From CAVXGU01 sp963761615 (lineage in GTDB: Bacteria; Acidobacteriota; Vicinamibacteria; Vicinamibacterales; CAVVIG01): DNA of 64,000 nucleotides. Positions 8,488-19,429 of this stretch are shown here, piece by piece (position 1 is the first letter of the stretch; every line of letters begins with the position of its first letter). The notes beneath the pieces are model-generated. The model was not told where the DNA came from and searched no databases. It saw only the letters and a list, made by a program, of their open reading frames with translations. The stretch is taken from assembly GCA_963761615.1 (NCBI GenBank), contig CAVXGU010000003.1, forward strand, positions 496,001-560,000, given 5' to 3'. A program made the translations under genes and the position numbers.

Positions 8488-9816
8488 ATGCTTTGCGGCA
8501 CGTCGCCGGCCCCGTGCGAGACCGCACCTGCTGCGAGCGTCACCTTGTCGCAACCTTTGATCGTCAGAGACGCCCTCGATAACGGCCTCCGTCTCCTCAC
8601 CGAGCAGATGACGCAGGTCCGCTCGATCAGCATCGGCGTCTGGCTGACGCGCGGCTCGCGCCATGAAACGGAGGCGCAGGGGGGCATCGCGCACTTCGTC
8701 GAGCACATGCTCTTCAAGGGCACGGCGACGCGCACGGCCGAGGACATCGCCCAGGCCATCGACTCGATCGGGGGGCAGCTCGACGCGTTCACGGCGAAGG
8801 AGTACGCCAGCTACTACATCAAGGTCCTCGACGAACACCTGCCGCTCGCGATCGACATCCTGTCCGACATCGTCCTCAATCCGGCGTTCGCGGTCGAGGA
8901 CGTCGAGCGGGAGAAGAAGGTGGTCCTCGAGGAGATCAAGATGGTCGAGGACACCCCCGACGATCTGGTCCACGAGCTCTTCACGCAGGGCTTCTGGGCG
9001 AACCACCCCCTGGGCCGGCCGATCCTGGGGACGCGCGAGACGGTCGAGGCGCTGACGCCGCAGACCCTGCGCGGGTACTTCGAGCGGGTGTACGCGGCGC
9101 CCAATCTGATCATCTCGGCCGTGGGGAACCTCGAGCACGGGCGGGTGCGCGAGCTCATCGAGGAGAAGTTCCGCACGGTCCCGGCCGACGGCGCGCCGCT
9201 GGTGAACGAGGCGCCGACCGTGGTGCCGTCGATTCTGATCCGCAACAAGGACCTCGAGCAGAGCCACGTCTGCATCGGGGTGAGCAGCTATCCGCAGGCG
9301 CACGACGACCGGTACGCCAGCTACGTGCTGAACACCCTGCTCGGCGGCTCGATGAGCTCCCGGCTCTTCCAGAACGTGCGGGAGAAGCGCGGGCTCGCCT
9401 ACGCGGTCTTCAGCGGGCTGAGCGCGTACTACGACGCCGGATCCTTCACGGTCTACGCGGGCTGCGCCAACGAGGCGGTGGGCGAGGTCGTCGACCTGGT
9501 GGTCGAGGAGCTGCGGGGCGTGAGGCGCGACCCCGTGCCGGCCGCGGAGCTGCAGCGCGCCAAGGACCACCTCAAGGGCAGCCTCATGCTCAGCCTCGAG
9601 AACACCGCGAGCCGCATGTCGCACCTGGCGCGGCAGGAGATCTACTTCGACCGTCAGTTCGGCCTCGACGAGACCCTGCGCGGCATCGAGCGGGTGACCG
9701 CGTCCGACGTCCAGCGGGTCGCCGCCGACTTGTTCAGGAACGGGTCGCTCTCGGCGACCGTGCTGGGCAAGGTGAACGGCCTGCAGATCCCGCGCGAGCG
9801 GCTCGACCTCGAATGA
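8488..9816 (+). CDS. M16-family zinc peptidase (PqqL/processing-peptidase-like)
   Basis: 442 residues, with one inactive-type and one active M16 domain. The inverted zinc site HFVEH is at about residues 71-75, and the downstream glutamate lies within EREKKVVLEEI. The second half has the R/Y-containing MSSRLFQNVREKRGLAYAVF segment of the family. It resembles the short cytoplasmic peptidases of the YmxG/mitochondrial processing peptidase type that sit next to housekeeping operons. The first 19 residues (Cys, Pro, Ala-rich) are atypical, so a TTG at 8545 is a plausible later start. Its stop overlaps the purB start by four bases. The substrate is unknown. Confidence 0.88.
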   Translation: MLCGTSPAPCETAPAASVTLSQPLIVRDALDNGLRLLTEQMTQVRSISIGVWLTRGSRHETEAQGGIAHFVEHMLFKGTATRTAEDIAQAIDSIGGQLDAFTAKEYASYYIKVLDEHLPLAIDILSDIVLNPAFAVEDVEREKKVVLEEIKMVEDTPDDLVHELFTQGFWANHPLGRPILGTRETVEALTPQTLRGYFERVYAAPNLIISAVGNLEHGRVRELIEEKFRTVPADGAPLVNEAPTVVPSILIRNKDLEQSHVCIGVSSYPQAHDDRYASYVLNTLLGGSMSSRLFQNVREKRGLAYAVFSGLSAYYDAGSFTVYAGCANEAVGEVVDLVVEELRGVRRDPVPAAELQRAKDHLKGSLMLSLENTASRMSHLARQEIYFDRQFGLDETLRGIERVTASDVQRVAADLFRNGSLSATVLGKVNGLQIPRERLDLE

Positions 9817-11123
9817 TTGCGCGCTACACCCATCCCGAGATGGGCCGCATCTGGAGCGACCAGCGCCGCTACGAGACGTGGCTGCTGGTCGAGCTGGCGG
9901 CCGCCGACGCGATGGCCGTCGCGGGCATCGTCCCCGCCGAGGCGGCGCGGGAGCTGCGCGACAAGGCCGGCTTCGACGTCGCGCGCATCGAGGAAATCGA
10001 GCGCACCACCCAGCACGACGTCATCGCGTTCACCACGGCGGTCGCCGAGCGCGTCGGTCCCTCCGCCCGCTGGCTTCACTTCGGCCTGACCTCCTCGGAC
10101 GTCATCGACACGGCCCAGGCCGTCCAGATGCGCGAGGCCTGCGACCTCGTGCTCGCCGACCTTGCCGCGCTGAGCGACGCCGTCCGGGAGCGCGCCTTCG
10201 AGCACCGCCGGACGCCGATGATCGGACGGACCCACGGCGTCCATGCCGAGCCGATGACCCTCGGCCTGAAGCTGGCGCTGTGGCACGCCGAGCTCGCGCG
10301 GGACATCGGGCGCGTCCAGCGGGCGCGCGAGGCCGTCTCGGTCGGCAAGCTGTCGGGGGCGGTCGGCACGTTCGCCCATCTGCCGCCGGCCGTCGAAGCC
10401 GCTGTCTGCCGGCGCCTCGGGCTCGACGCGGCGCCCGTGGCGTCGCAGGTCATCCAGCGCGATCGGCACGCGGAGCTGCTGGCGGCCCTGGCCATCACGG
10501 CCGCGTCGCTCGAGAAGTTCGCGCTGGAGATCCGGGGGCTGCAGAAGACGGAGATCGGGGAGGTCGAGGAGCCGTTCGGCCGCGGCCAGAAGGGCTCGTC
10601 CGCGATGCCCCACAAGCGGAATCCGATCGGCTGCGAGCAGATCGTGGGACTCGCCCGCGTGGTGCGGGCCAACGCGCACGCCGCGATGGAGAACGTCGCG
10701 CTGTGGCACGAGCGCGACATCTCCCACTCCTCGGTGGAGCGGATCATCCTGCCCGACAGCTTCATCGCCCTCGACCACATGCTGCGGCGCTTCACGGGAA
10801 TCGTCCGCGGCATGGTCGTCCGTCCCGATCGGATGCTCGAGAACCTGAACCGCTCGCGCGGCGTGGTGTTCTCCGGCACCGTCCTCCTCGAGCTGGCCCG
10901 CAAGGGCGTCTCGCGCGAGCAGGCCTACGAGTGGGTGCAGCGCAACGCCATGCGGTCGTACGCCGAGGGCGCCGACTTCCGACAACTGCTGCTCGCCGAC
11001 GCCGACATCCGGCGCGTCCTGTCGGCCGAAGAGATCGCCAGGGCCTTCGATCTCGACGAGCAGTTCAAACACGTTGACGACATCTTCGCGAGAGTCTTCG
11101 CATGCGAGCCCGTGTCTTCGTGA
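9813..11123 (+). CDS. purB: Adenylosuccinate lyase
   Basis: 436 residues, of the fumarase/aspartase superfamily. The signature loop GSSAMPHKRNP (about 265-275) holds the catalytic serine. TTQHDVIAF and GLTSSDVIDTA are the other two conserved regions, and GRTHGVHAEP supplies the catalytic histidine. It acts twice in purine synthesis, on SAICAR and on adenylosuccinate, releasing fumarate. The length and early ATG match the short B. subtilis-type enzyme. The ATG overlaps the M16 stop, and its 3' end overlaps purS by 22 bases. Confidence 0.97.
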   Translation: MIARYTHPEMGRIWSDQRRYETWLLVELAAADAMAVAGIVPAEAARELRDKAGFDVARIEEIERTTQHDVIAFTTAVAERVGPSARWLHFGLTSSDVIDTAQAVQMREACDLVLADLAALSDAVRERAFEHRRTPMIGRTHGVHAEPMTLGLKLALWHAELARDIGRVQRAREAVSVGKLSGAVGTFAHLPPAVEAAVCRRLGLDAAPVASQVIQRDRHAELLAALAITAASLEKFALEIRGLQKTEIGEVEEPFGRGQKGSSAMPHKRNPIGCEQIVGLARVVRANAHAAMENVALWHERDISHSSVERIILPDSFIALDHMLRRFTGIVRGMVVRPDRMLENLNRSRGVVFSGTVLLELARKGVSREQAYEWVQRNAMRSYAEGADFRQLLLADADIRRVLSAEEIARAFDLDEQFKHVDDIFARVFACEPVSS

Positions 11124-11341
11124 CGCTGAAACCGTCGGTGTTCGACCCGCAGGGCCGGACGATCGCCGACGCCCTGCATTCGCTCGGCTACGACGGCGTC
11201 GAGGACGTCCGGCAGGGGAAGTACTTCGAGCTGCAGCTGGCGACCGCCGAGCCCGGCCAGGCGAGAGCGCTCGCGGCCGAGGTCGCCGACAAGCTCCTGG
11301 CGAATCCGGTCATCGAGAGCTACCGCATCGAAGTCGACTGA
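11102..11341 (+). CDS. purS: Phosphoribosylformylglycinamidine synthase subunit PurS
   Basis: 79 residues. This is the small bridging subunit of the three-part FGAM synthase, holding PurL and PurQ together so ammonia can pass between them. It shows the family pattern VFVTLKPSVFDPQGRTI, then GVEDVRQGKYFEL, and ends NPVIESYRIEVD. It overlaps purB by 22 bases and lies 13 bases before purQ. Confidence 0.95.
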   Translation: MRARVFVTLKPSVFDPQGRTIADALHSLGYDGVEDVRQGKYFELQLATAEPGQARALAAEVADKLLANPVIESYRIEVD

Positions 11342-11354
11342 GCGGGGGATCCGT

Positions 11355-12065
11355 ATGGCGCGCGCCAAGTTCGCCGTGATCGTCTTCCCGGGATCGAACT
11401 GCGACCAGGATGCGTACCACGCCGCCAGGGACGTGCTGGCGCAGGACGCCGTCTACGTCTGGCACAAGGACACCGATCTGCAGGGCGCCGACGTCGTGGT
11501 CCTGCCGGGCGGGTTCGCGCACGGCGACTACCTGCGGACCGGGGCCATGGCGCGCTTTTCGCCGGTCATGGACGCCGTCCGGACCTTCGCGGCCAAGGGC
11601 GGCCCCGTCATCGGCATCTGCAACGGCTTCCAGGTGCTCCTCGAAGCCGGCCTGCTGCCCGGCGCGATGCTCAGGAACCGCGGCCTCAAGTACCGCTGCG
11701 AGCACGTCTACGTCCGCGTCGAACAGACCGACACGCCCTTCACCAGCCGCGCCACGGCGGGGCAGGTCCTCCGCATCCCCATCGGGCACGGCGAGGGCAA
11801 CTACTACGCGCCGCCCGAGCTCCTCGCCCGGATCGAAGCGAATCGTCAGGTGATCTTCCGCTACACGGACGCCGAGGGCCGCGTCGACGACGAGTGGAAC
11901 CCGAACGGATCGGTGAATGCGATTGCCGGCGTCTGCAACGACGCGCGCAACGTCGTTGGGATGATGCCGCACCCCGAGCGCGCGTGCGAGGCGATTCTCG
12001 GGAGCACCGACGGGCGCGTGATCCTCGAGTCCGTGGTGGACGCGCTCAAGTCGGCCGTGGCCTGA
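11355..12065 (+). CDS. purQ: Phosphoribosylformylglycinamidine synthase, glutaminase subunit
   Basis: 236 residues, a class I glutamine amidotransferase. It has FPGSNCDQDAYHA at the N-terminus, the oxyanion loop PGGFAHGDYLRTG, the nucleophile elbow GICNGFQ (cysteine about residue 87) and the catalytic HPE in MMPHPERAC. It supplies ammonia to PurL for FGAM formation. The stop is two bases from the purL ATG. GGGGGAT just before the ATG is a fair ribosome-binding site. Confidence 0.97.
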   Translation: MARAKFAVIVFPGSNCDQDAYHAARDVLAQDAVYVWHKDTDLQGADVVVLPGGFAHGDYLRTGAMARFSPVMDAVRTFAAKGGPVIGICNGFQVLLEAGLLPGAMLRNRGLKYRCEHVYVRVEQTDTPFTSRATAGQVLRIPIGHGEGNYYAPPELLARIEANRQVIFRYTDAEGRVDDEWNPNGSVNAIAGVCNDARNVVGMMPHPERACEAILGSTDGRVILESVVDALKSAVA

Positions 12066-12067
12066 CC

Positions 12068-14302
<2,235 letters not shown>

Positions 14303-14306
<4 letters not shown>

Positions 14307-15727
14307 GCTTCGACAAGTTTCACGAAGAGTGCGGCGTCTTCGGCATCTTTGGTCACCCCGAAGCCGCCAACATGACGTACCTCGGACTCTACGCGCTGCA
14401 GCACCGGGGCCAGGAAAGCGCCGGCATCGCGGCCGCCGACGGCAGCCAGATTCGTCTGGCCAGGGCGATGGGACACGTTGCCGACACCTTCGACAGCGCG
14501 ACGCTCGGCCGCCTCGCGGGACCGGCCGCCATCGGGCACGTCCGGTACTCCACCGCGGGCGAGAGCCGCCTGTCGAACGCGCAGCCGATCCTGATCGACT
14601 GCGCCCACGGGCAGATCGCGATCTGTCACAACGGCAATCTCGTGAACGCCGGCGAGCTGCGCGACGACCTGGTCCGCCAGGGCTCGATCTTCCAGTCGAG
14701 CAGCGACACCGAGGTCGTCCTGCACCTCTACGCGCGGTCCCAGGCGCCGACGGCGGAGGACGCGATCGTCGAGTCGGTGTCGCAGGTGCAGGGCGCGTAC
14801 TCGCTGGCCCTGCTCACCAAGGACCGGCTCATTGCGGTGCGCGACCCGCACGGGTTCCGTCCGCTCGCCCTCGGCCGGCTCGACGGCGCGTGGGTCGTGG
14901 CGTCGGAGACCTGCGCGATGGATCTCATCGGCGCCACCTACGAGCGGGACGTCGAGCCGGGCGAGGTGCTGGTCATCGCCCGCGACGGCGTGCGGTCGAT
15001 CAAGCCGTTTCCGCCCGCGCCCCTCAACCACTGCGTGTTCGAGCACGTGTACTTCGCGCGGCCCGACAGCTACGTGTTCGGTCAGAGCGTCAACGAGGTG
15101 CGGACCAACCTCGGCCGCATCCTGGCGCGCGAACAGCCGGTCGACGCCGACGTCATCGTCCCGGTGCCGGACTCCGGCGTGTGCGCGGGCATGGGCTTCG
15201 CCGACGCCTCGGGCGTGCCGCTGCGCATGGGCCTCATCCGCAACCACTACGTCGGGCGCACGTTCATCGAGCCGGAGTCGGCGATTCGCCACTTCGGCGT
15301 GAAAGTGAAGCTCAACCCCGTCCGGAGCATCCTCGACGGCCAGCGCGTGGTGCTCGTCGACGACTCCATCGTCCGCGGGACGACCAGCCGGAAGATCGTG
15401 AAGATGGTCCGCTCCGCCGGCGCCCGGGAGGTGCACGTGCGGATCAGCTGTCCGCCCACGATTTCGCCCTGCTTCTACGGCGTCGACACGCCGCGGCGGT
15501 CCGAGCTCATCGCCGCCACCCACACCCTCGACGAGATCCGCACCTACCTCAGCGCGGACAGCGTCGGATACCTGAGCCTGGCGGGCCTGATGGAAGCCGT
15601 TGGCCCGGCGCAGACCAAGTACTGCAGCTCGTGCTACACGGGCCGCTATCCCGTCGAGTTTCCCAGGGACGAGGCGAGCTACCTGCAGCTCGCGCTGAAG
15701 CTCGACAAGGAGGCCGTCGCGAAGTGA
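14303..15727 (+). CDS. purF: Amidophosphoribosyltransferase
   Basis: 474 residues, first committed step of purine synthesis (PRPP + glutamine to phosphoribosylamine). The short propeptide MSFDKFHEE precedes Cys10, which becomes the N-terminal nucleophile after cleavage (CGVFGIFG). ALQHRGQESAGIA and HNGNLVN belong to the glutaminase domain. VVLVDDSIVRGTT is the PRPP loop. Later cysteines, including those in KYCSSCYTG, match the 4Fe-4S type of B. subtilis. The GTG start overlaps the purL stop (GTGA); the stop likewise overlaps the following HEAT gene. Confidence 0.97.
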
Positions 15728-16923
15728 GGCGCACGGCCGTCCTCGCCGGGGCCTGTTCGGTCGCCGCGATGCTCGCCGGCGCCCGGCCGGCATCGGCGGC
15801 GCAGGAGCCGCCCGCGCCGCAGGCCGTCTCGGCGGCCGAGCTGCAGACGGCGATCGACAACCTGGGCAAGCTGGACTACGACACCCGGATGAACGCGTCC
15901 CGCCTCGTCCGCCGGACGCCGCCGGCGCAGGCCGTGCCGGCGCTGCTCGAGGCCGTGGCGGACAACCCGGACGGCTACGTCCGGTACCGCGCGCTCGTCC
16001 TGCTCACCGGGTTCAACGATTCGCGCGAGCAGGATGCGATGCGGTCCGCACTCACGAGCCCCAACGATCGCCTGCGATCGGTGGCGTACGGATACTACGA
16101 GTACCACCCGGATCCCGACATGCTCGGGCCCCTCATGCGCGCGCTGGACACCGAGACGGACGAGTTCGTCCGACCGGCCCTCATCCGGGCGCTCGCGAGC
16201 CTCGCCGCCGAGCACGACCTGCCGGGACTGCGTCCCGCGCTGGTCCGCGAGGTGGGACGCGGGCAGGACTTCTTCCGCAGCGCCGTCATCGAGGCCCTGG
16301 GCGACTACCAGGCCGGCTACGCCTACGAGGCGCTCGCCGACGTCGCCAGGCAGGACGGCCCCCTGCAGGAGGACGCGGCCATCGCGCTGGGGCAGATCGG
16401 CGACCGGCGCGCGCTCGCGCTCCTCGCCTCCCTCCAGCAGTCCGCGCCGCGCGATCGCCAGCCGGCGCTCGCGACCGCGATTTGCCGCCTCGGGGTCAAC
16501 TGCGATTCGCACGTGAGCTTTCTGGTCGACACCCTGAAGTTCGCCGAGACGAACGCGGGCTTCGCCGAGCTCCTGCGCGGCGCGGCGTCCGGCCTGGGGA
16601 CGCTCGGCGTCGCGGGGCGCGAGGACGCGGTGAACGCCCTGTTCGACGTGGGCATTCCGTCCCGCGATCCGACGCGGTCGCCCGTCGCGCTGGCCATCGG
16701 CACCATCGCGCTTCGTAACACGCCGGTGATGCTCTCGGTCCTGGCGGCGCGGCCTGACCGATCCGGGGCCCTGCTGCTCCTGCGGGACTCCTTCGACATG
16801 CTCGAGGAGGATCTCGACAAGGAGCGGTTCTTCGCGTTCGTCCGCCACGAGTACTGGGCCTCGCCCGCCGGGTCGGCCCGCCGCGAGCTCATGCAGTCGC
16901 TCATCAGCGAACTGGAGTTCTGA
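15724..16923 (+). CDS. Exported HEAT-repeat protein inside the purine operon
   Basis: 399 residues from a GTG that overlaps the purF stop. Residues 1-27 are a clear signal peptide (RRTAVLAG, hydrophobic core, PASAAQ cleavage site). From about 40 on, the chain is made of two-helix HEAT-like units such as AVPALLEAVADNPDGYVRYR, AALIRALASLAAEH-type and AIALGQIGDRRALALL segments. No catalytic motif is seen. HEAT solenoids are protein-binding scaffolds, here periplasmic or outer-membrane facing. It ends one base into the purM ATG, so it is fully embedded in the purF-purM transcript even though its location and function look unrelated to purines. Confidence 0.7.
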   Translation: MRRTAVLAGACSVAAMLAGARPASAAQEPPAPQAVSAAELQTAIDNLGKLDYDTRMNASRLVRRTPPAQAVPALLEAVADNPDGYVRYRALVLLTGFNDSREQDAMRSALTSPNDRLRSVAYGYYEYHPDPDMLGPLMRALDTETDEFVRPALIRALASLAAEHDLPGLRPALVREVGRGQDFFRSAVIEALGDYQAGYAYEALADVARQDGPLQEDAAIALGQIGDRRALALLASLQQSAPRDRQPALATAICRLGVNCDSHVSFLVDTLKFAETNAGFAELLRGAASGLGTLGVAGREDAVNALFDVGIPSRDPTRSPVALAIGTIALRNTPVMLSVLAARPDRSGALLLLRDSFDMLEEDLDKERFFAFVRHEYWASPAGSARRELMQSLISELEF

Positions 16924-17949
16924 TGGACTACCGGCAGGCAGGCGTGGACATCGACGCCGGCAACGAGGCCGTGCGCCGGATTCGCGGGCTGGCGCGCTCC
17001 ACGTTCACGTCCGCCGTGCTGTCCGAGATCGGCTCGTTCGGCGGCCTGTTCCGCTTCGACGCCGGCCGCTTTCGGGACCCGATCCTCGTGTCGAGCGCGG
17101 ACGGCGTGGGCACCAAGCTGAAGGTCGCCTTCATGACGGGGCGGCACGACACCGTCGGCCGCGACCTGGTCAACCACTGCGTGAACGACATCCTGGTGCA
17201 GGGCGCCGAGCCCCTCTTCTTCCTGGACTATCTCGGGACGGGACGCCTGTCGCCCGACGTGGCCGAACGGATCGTCCAGGGGATCGCCTGCGGATGCCGG
17301 GAGAACGGTTGCGCGCTCGTCGGAGGTGAGACGGCCGAGATGCCCGGCTTCTACGCCGACGGCGAGTACGACCTGGCGGGCTTCATCGTCGGCGTCGTCG
17401 ACCGCGCGCGCCTGATCGATGGAATCCACGATCGTCCCCGGCGACGTGCTGCTCGGCCTGCCGTCGGCGGGTCTCCACACGAACGGGTATTCGCTGGCGC
17501 GCCACGTGATGTTCGAGCGGTGCGGGCTCCGCGCCGACAGCCCGGTTCCGGAGCTGGGCGCGACCGCCGGCGACGCCCTGCTCGCGCCGCACCGCTCGTA
17601 TCTCGCCGCCGTGCGGCCCCTGCTGGACGAGGGCCTCGTGAAGGGCATGGCGCACATCACCGGCGGGGGTCTCACGGAGAACGTGCCGCGCGTGCTGCCG
17701 GCGGGATGCGGCGTCGAGATCGATCGCAGGGCCTGGCAGCCGCCCGCCATCTTCCCCTTCCTTCAGGATCGCGGGGGCATCGCCGACGCCGAGATGTACC
17801 GCGCGTTCAACATGGGCGTGGGGCTCGTGATCGTGTGCAGCGCCGCCGGCGCCGCCCGGGCGGCCACGCTCCTCGGTCCCGACGCAATCCGATCGCTCGG
17901 GCGGGTCGTCCCCGGCGATCGCGTCGTCCGCTACACGGACGCCTCGTGA
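16923..17949 (+). CDS. purM: Phosphoribosylformylglycinamidine cyclo-ligase (frameshift in sequence)
   Basis: AIR synthetase, about 341 residues once one base is skipped. Frame one covers the N-terminal AIRS domain: SFGGLFRFD, VSSADGVGTKLKVAF, MNDI-like VNHCVNDILVQGAEPLFFLDYL and GGETAEMPGFY. It reads correctly to RLIDG near 17421. The following frame then continues with STIVPGDVLLGLPSAGLHTN and ITGGGLTENVPR to the stop at 17947-17949. The AA of GGAATCC (about 17421-17424) has one A too many. The reaction is FGAM + ATP to AIR. The gene starts at the stop of the HEAT gene and its own stop overlaps purN. Confidence 0.92.
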
Positions 17950-18557
17950 ACCGACGTCTCGGCATCCTGATTTCCGGCCGCGGGTCCAACCTGCGCGCCA
18001 TCGTCGAGGCGACTCGGGCGGGCACGCTCGACGCCGCGATCGCCGTCGTCCTGTCGGATCGTCCGGGCGCGGCGGGGCTGGGCATCGCGCGCGACGCCGG
18101 CCTCGACGCGCGGTGTCTGCGCCCCCGCGACTACGGGACGCGCGAGGCCTACGACGCGGCGCTGGCGGCGGCCCTCCGCGCGTGCGAGGTCGATCTGGTC
18201 TGCCTGGCGGGATTCCTGCGCCTGGTGGGGGCGCCGCTCCTGGACGCGTTCCCGCAGCGCATCCTGAACATCCACCCGTCGCTGCTGCCGGCGTTCCCGG
18301 GCCTCGACGCGCAACGGCAGGCGCTCGAGCACGGCGTGCGCGTGAGCGGCGCGACCGTCCACTTCGTCGACGCGGACCTCGACGCGGGTCCCATCGTGGC
18401 GCAGGCGGCCGTCCCGGTGCTGGACGACGACACCGTCGAGACGCTGTCAGCTCGGATTCTCGTCGAGGAGCACCGGCTCTACCCCGTGGCGATCGCGCAG
18501 GTGCTCGCTGGCGGGTGGCGCCTCGACGGCCGCCGGTTCATCGGCCGCGCGGGCTAG
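17946..18557 (+). CDS. purN: Phosphoribosylglycinamide formyltransferase
   Basis: 203 residues, GAR transformylase using 10-formyl-THF. It has the N-terminal LISGRGSNLRAIVEA, the catalytic IHPSLLPAFPGLDAQRQALEHG with the Asn-His pair just before it, GATVHFVDADLDAGPI with the catalytic aspartate, and a terminal VLAGGW. The GTG overlaps the purM stop (GTGA). Its last 111 bases overlap the convergent metallophosphoesterase gene. It closes the purine operon; purC, purE/K and purH are not in the window. Confidence 0.96.
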   Translation: MNRRLGILISGRGSNLRAIVEATRAGTLDAAIAVVLSDRPGAAGLGIARDAGLDARCLRPRDYGTREAYDAALAAALRACEVDLVCLAGFLRLVGAPLLDAFPQRILNIHPSLLPAFPGLDAQRQALEHGVRVSGATVHFVDADLDAGPIVAQAAVPVLDDDTVETLSARILVEEHRLYPVAIAQVLAGGWRLDGRRFIGRAG

Positions 18558-19367
18558 CGTCAGGACGGCGACTTCCGGCGGGCAGTTCAGCCGTACCGGC
18601 ACGTACACCGTTCCTACCCCCCGACTCACGAAGATCGTCGTCCGGCGCAGCCGCGCGGCGCCGGCGACCACCGGAAACTTCTCCGCCGCGATCGGGCCGA
18701 GCAGCGGCAGCACCACCTGGCCGCCGTGGGTGTGGCCCGACAGCACCAGCGGAATGCCGAGCTCGGCCGCCTCGGTCAAGCGCCTGGGATCGTGCGCGAG
18801 CAGGATCGTCGTCGCGTGCCGCCCGCCGACGATCGCGCTGATGTGATCCGTCCGCTTCGTCCAGAATCGGATGCCCGCCAGGTTCACCGGCTCGCCGCGA
18901 ATCGTCAGGGTCGTGCGGGCGTCCTTCAGGACCTGAATCCCCTGTCGCTCGAGCGCGGCCGGCATGTCGTGGTCGTCGTCGTGGTTGCCGATGATGGCGA
19001 AGACGCCGTGGGGTGCGGCAAGGCCCGACAGCGCCTCCGCCGCGGGGCCGACGTACGTGCGATCGCCCCACGTGACGTAGTCGCCCCCCAGCACGATCAG
19101 ATCGGGCCGCTCGGCCAGCAGGACCTGGGCGGCGTGGGCGACTTCGTCGCCCGACATCCACTGGCTGCGGTGGACGTCGGTGAGGAGTCCTATGCGCAAT
19201 CCGGCGAGCGCCTCGGGGAGGCCGACCACCGGAAGCCTGGTGCGGGTGACCGCGAGCCGGTGCCGCGCGTACAGGTAGCCGTACGCGGCCGGACCGGCGA
19301 CCACGCCGAGGCCGCCCGCGGCGAGACCTTTGAGGACGGCACGCCGTGTGACCGGCATGAGGTTCAT
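18447..19367 (-). CDS. Membrane-anchored metallophosphoesterase (YkuE/YaeI-like)
   Basis: 306 residues. The N-terminus TRRAVLKGLAAGGLGVVAGP looks like a Tat-type signal or membrane anchor. The calcineurin-like core shows GLLTDVHRSQW (D-x-H), GGDYVTWGD, GNHDDDHD and SGHTHGGQVVLPL, so all five metal-binding blocks are present. Family members are membrane-associated phosphodiesterases; some act on UDP-diacylglucosamine-type lipids, but the substrate here is unknown. The last 30 or so residues are low complexity and antisense to the 3' end of purN, so the natural stop may be shared or extended. Confidence 0.83.
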   Translation of the reverse strand: MNLMPVTRRAVLKGLAAGGLGVVAGPAAYGYLYARHRLAVTRTRLPVVGLPEALAGLRIGLLTDVHRSQWMSGDEVAHAAQVLLAERPDLIVLGGDYVTWGDRTYVGPAAEALSGLAAPHGVFAIIGNHDDDHDMPAALERQGIQVLKDARTTLTIRGEPVNLAGIRFWTKRTDHISAIVGGRHATTILLAHDPRRLTEAAELGIPLVLSGHTHGGQVVLPLLGPIAAEKFPVVAGAARLRRTTIFVSRGVGTVYVPVRLNCPPEVAVLTLARAADEPAAVEAPPASEHLRDRHGVEPVLLDENPS

Positions 19368-19429
19368 GTTAGCGGCAAGCCGGCCGCGGCGCCACGCCTC
19401 GCGAATTCGATATAGTACAGGCCTGAGTG

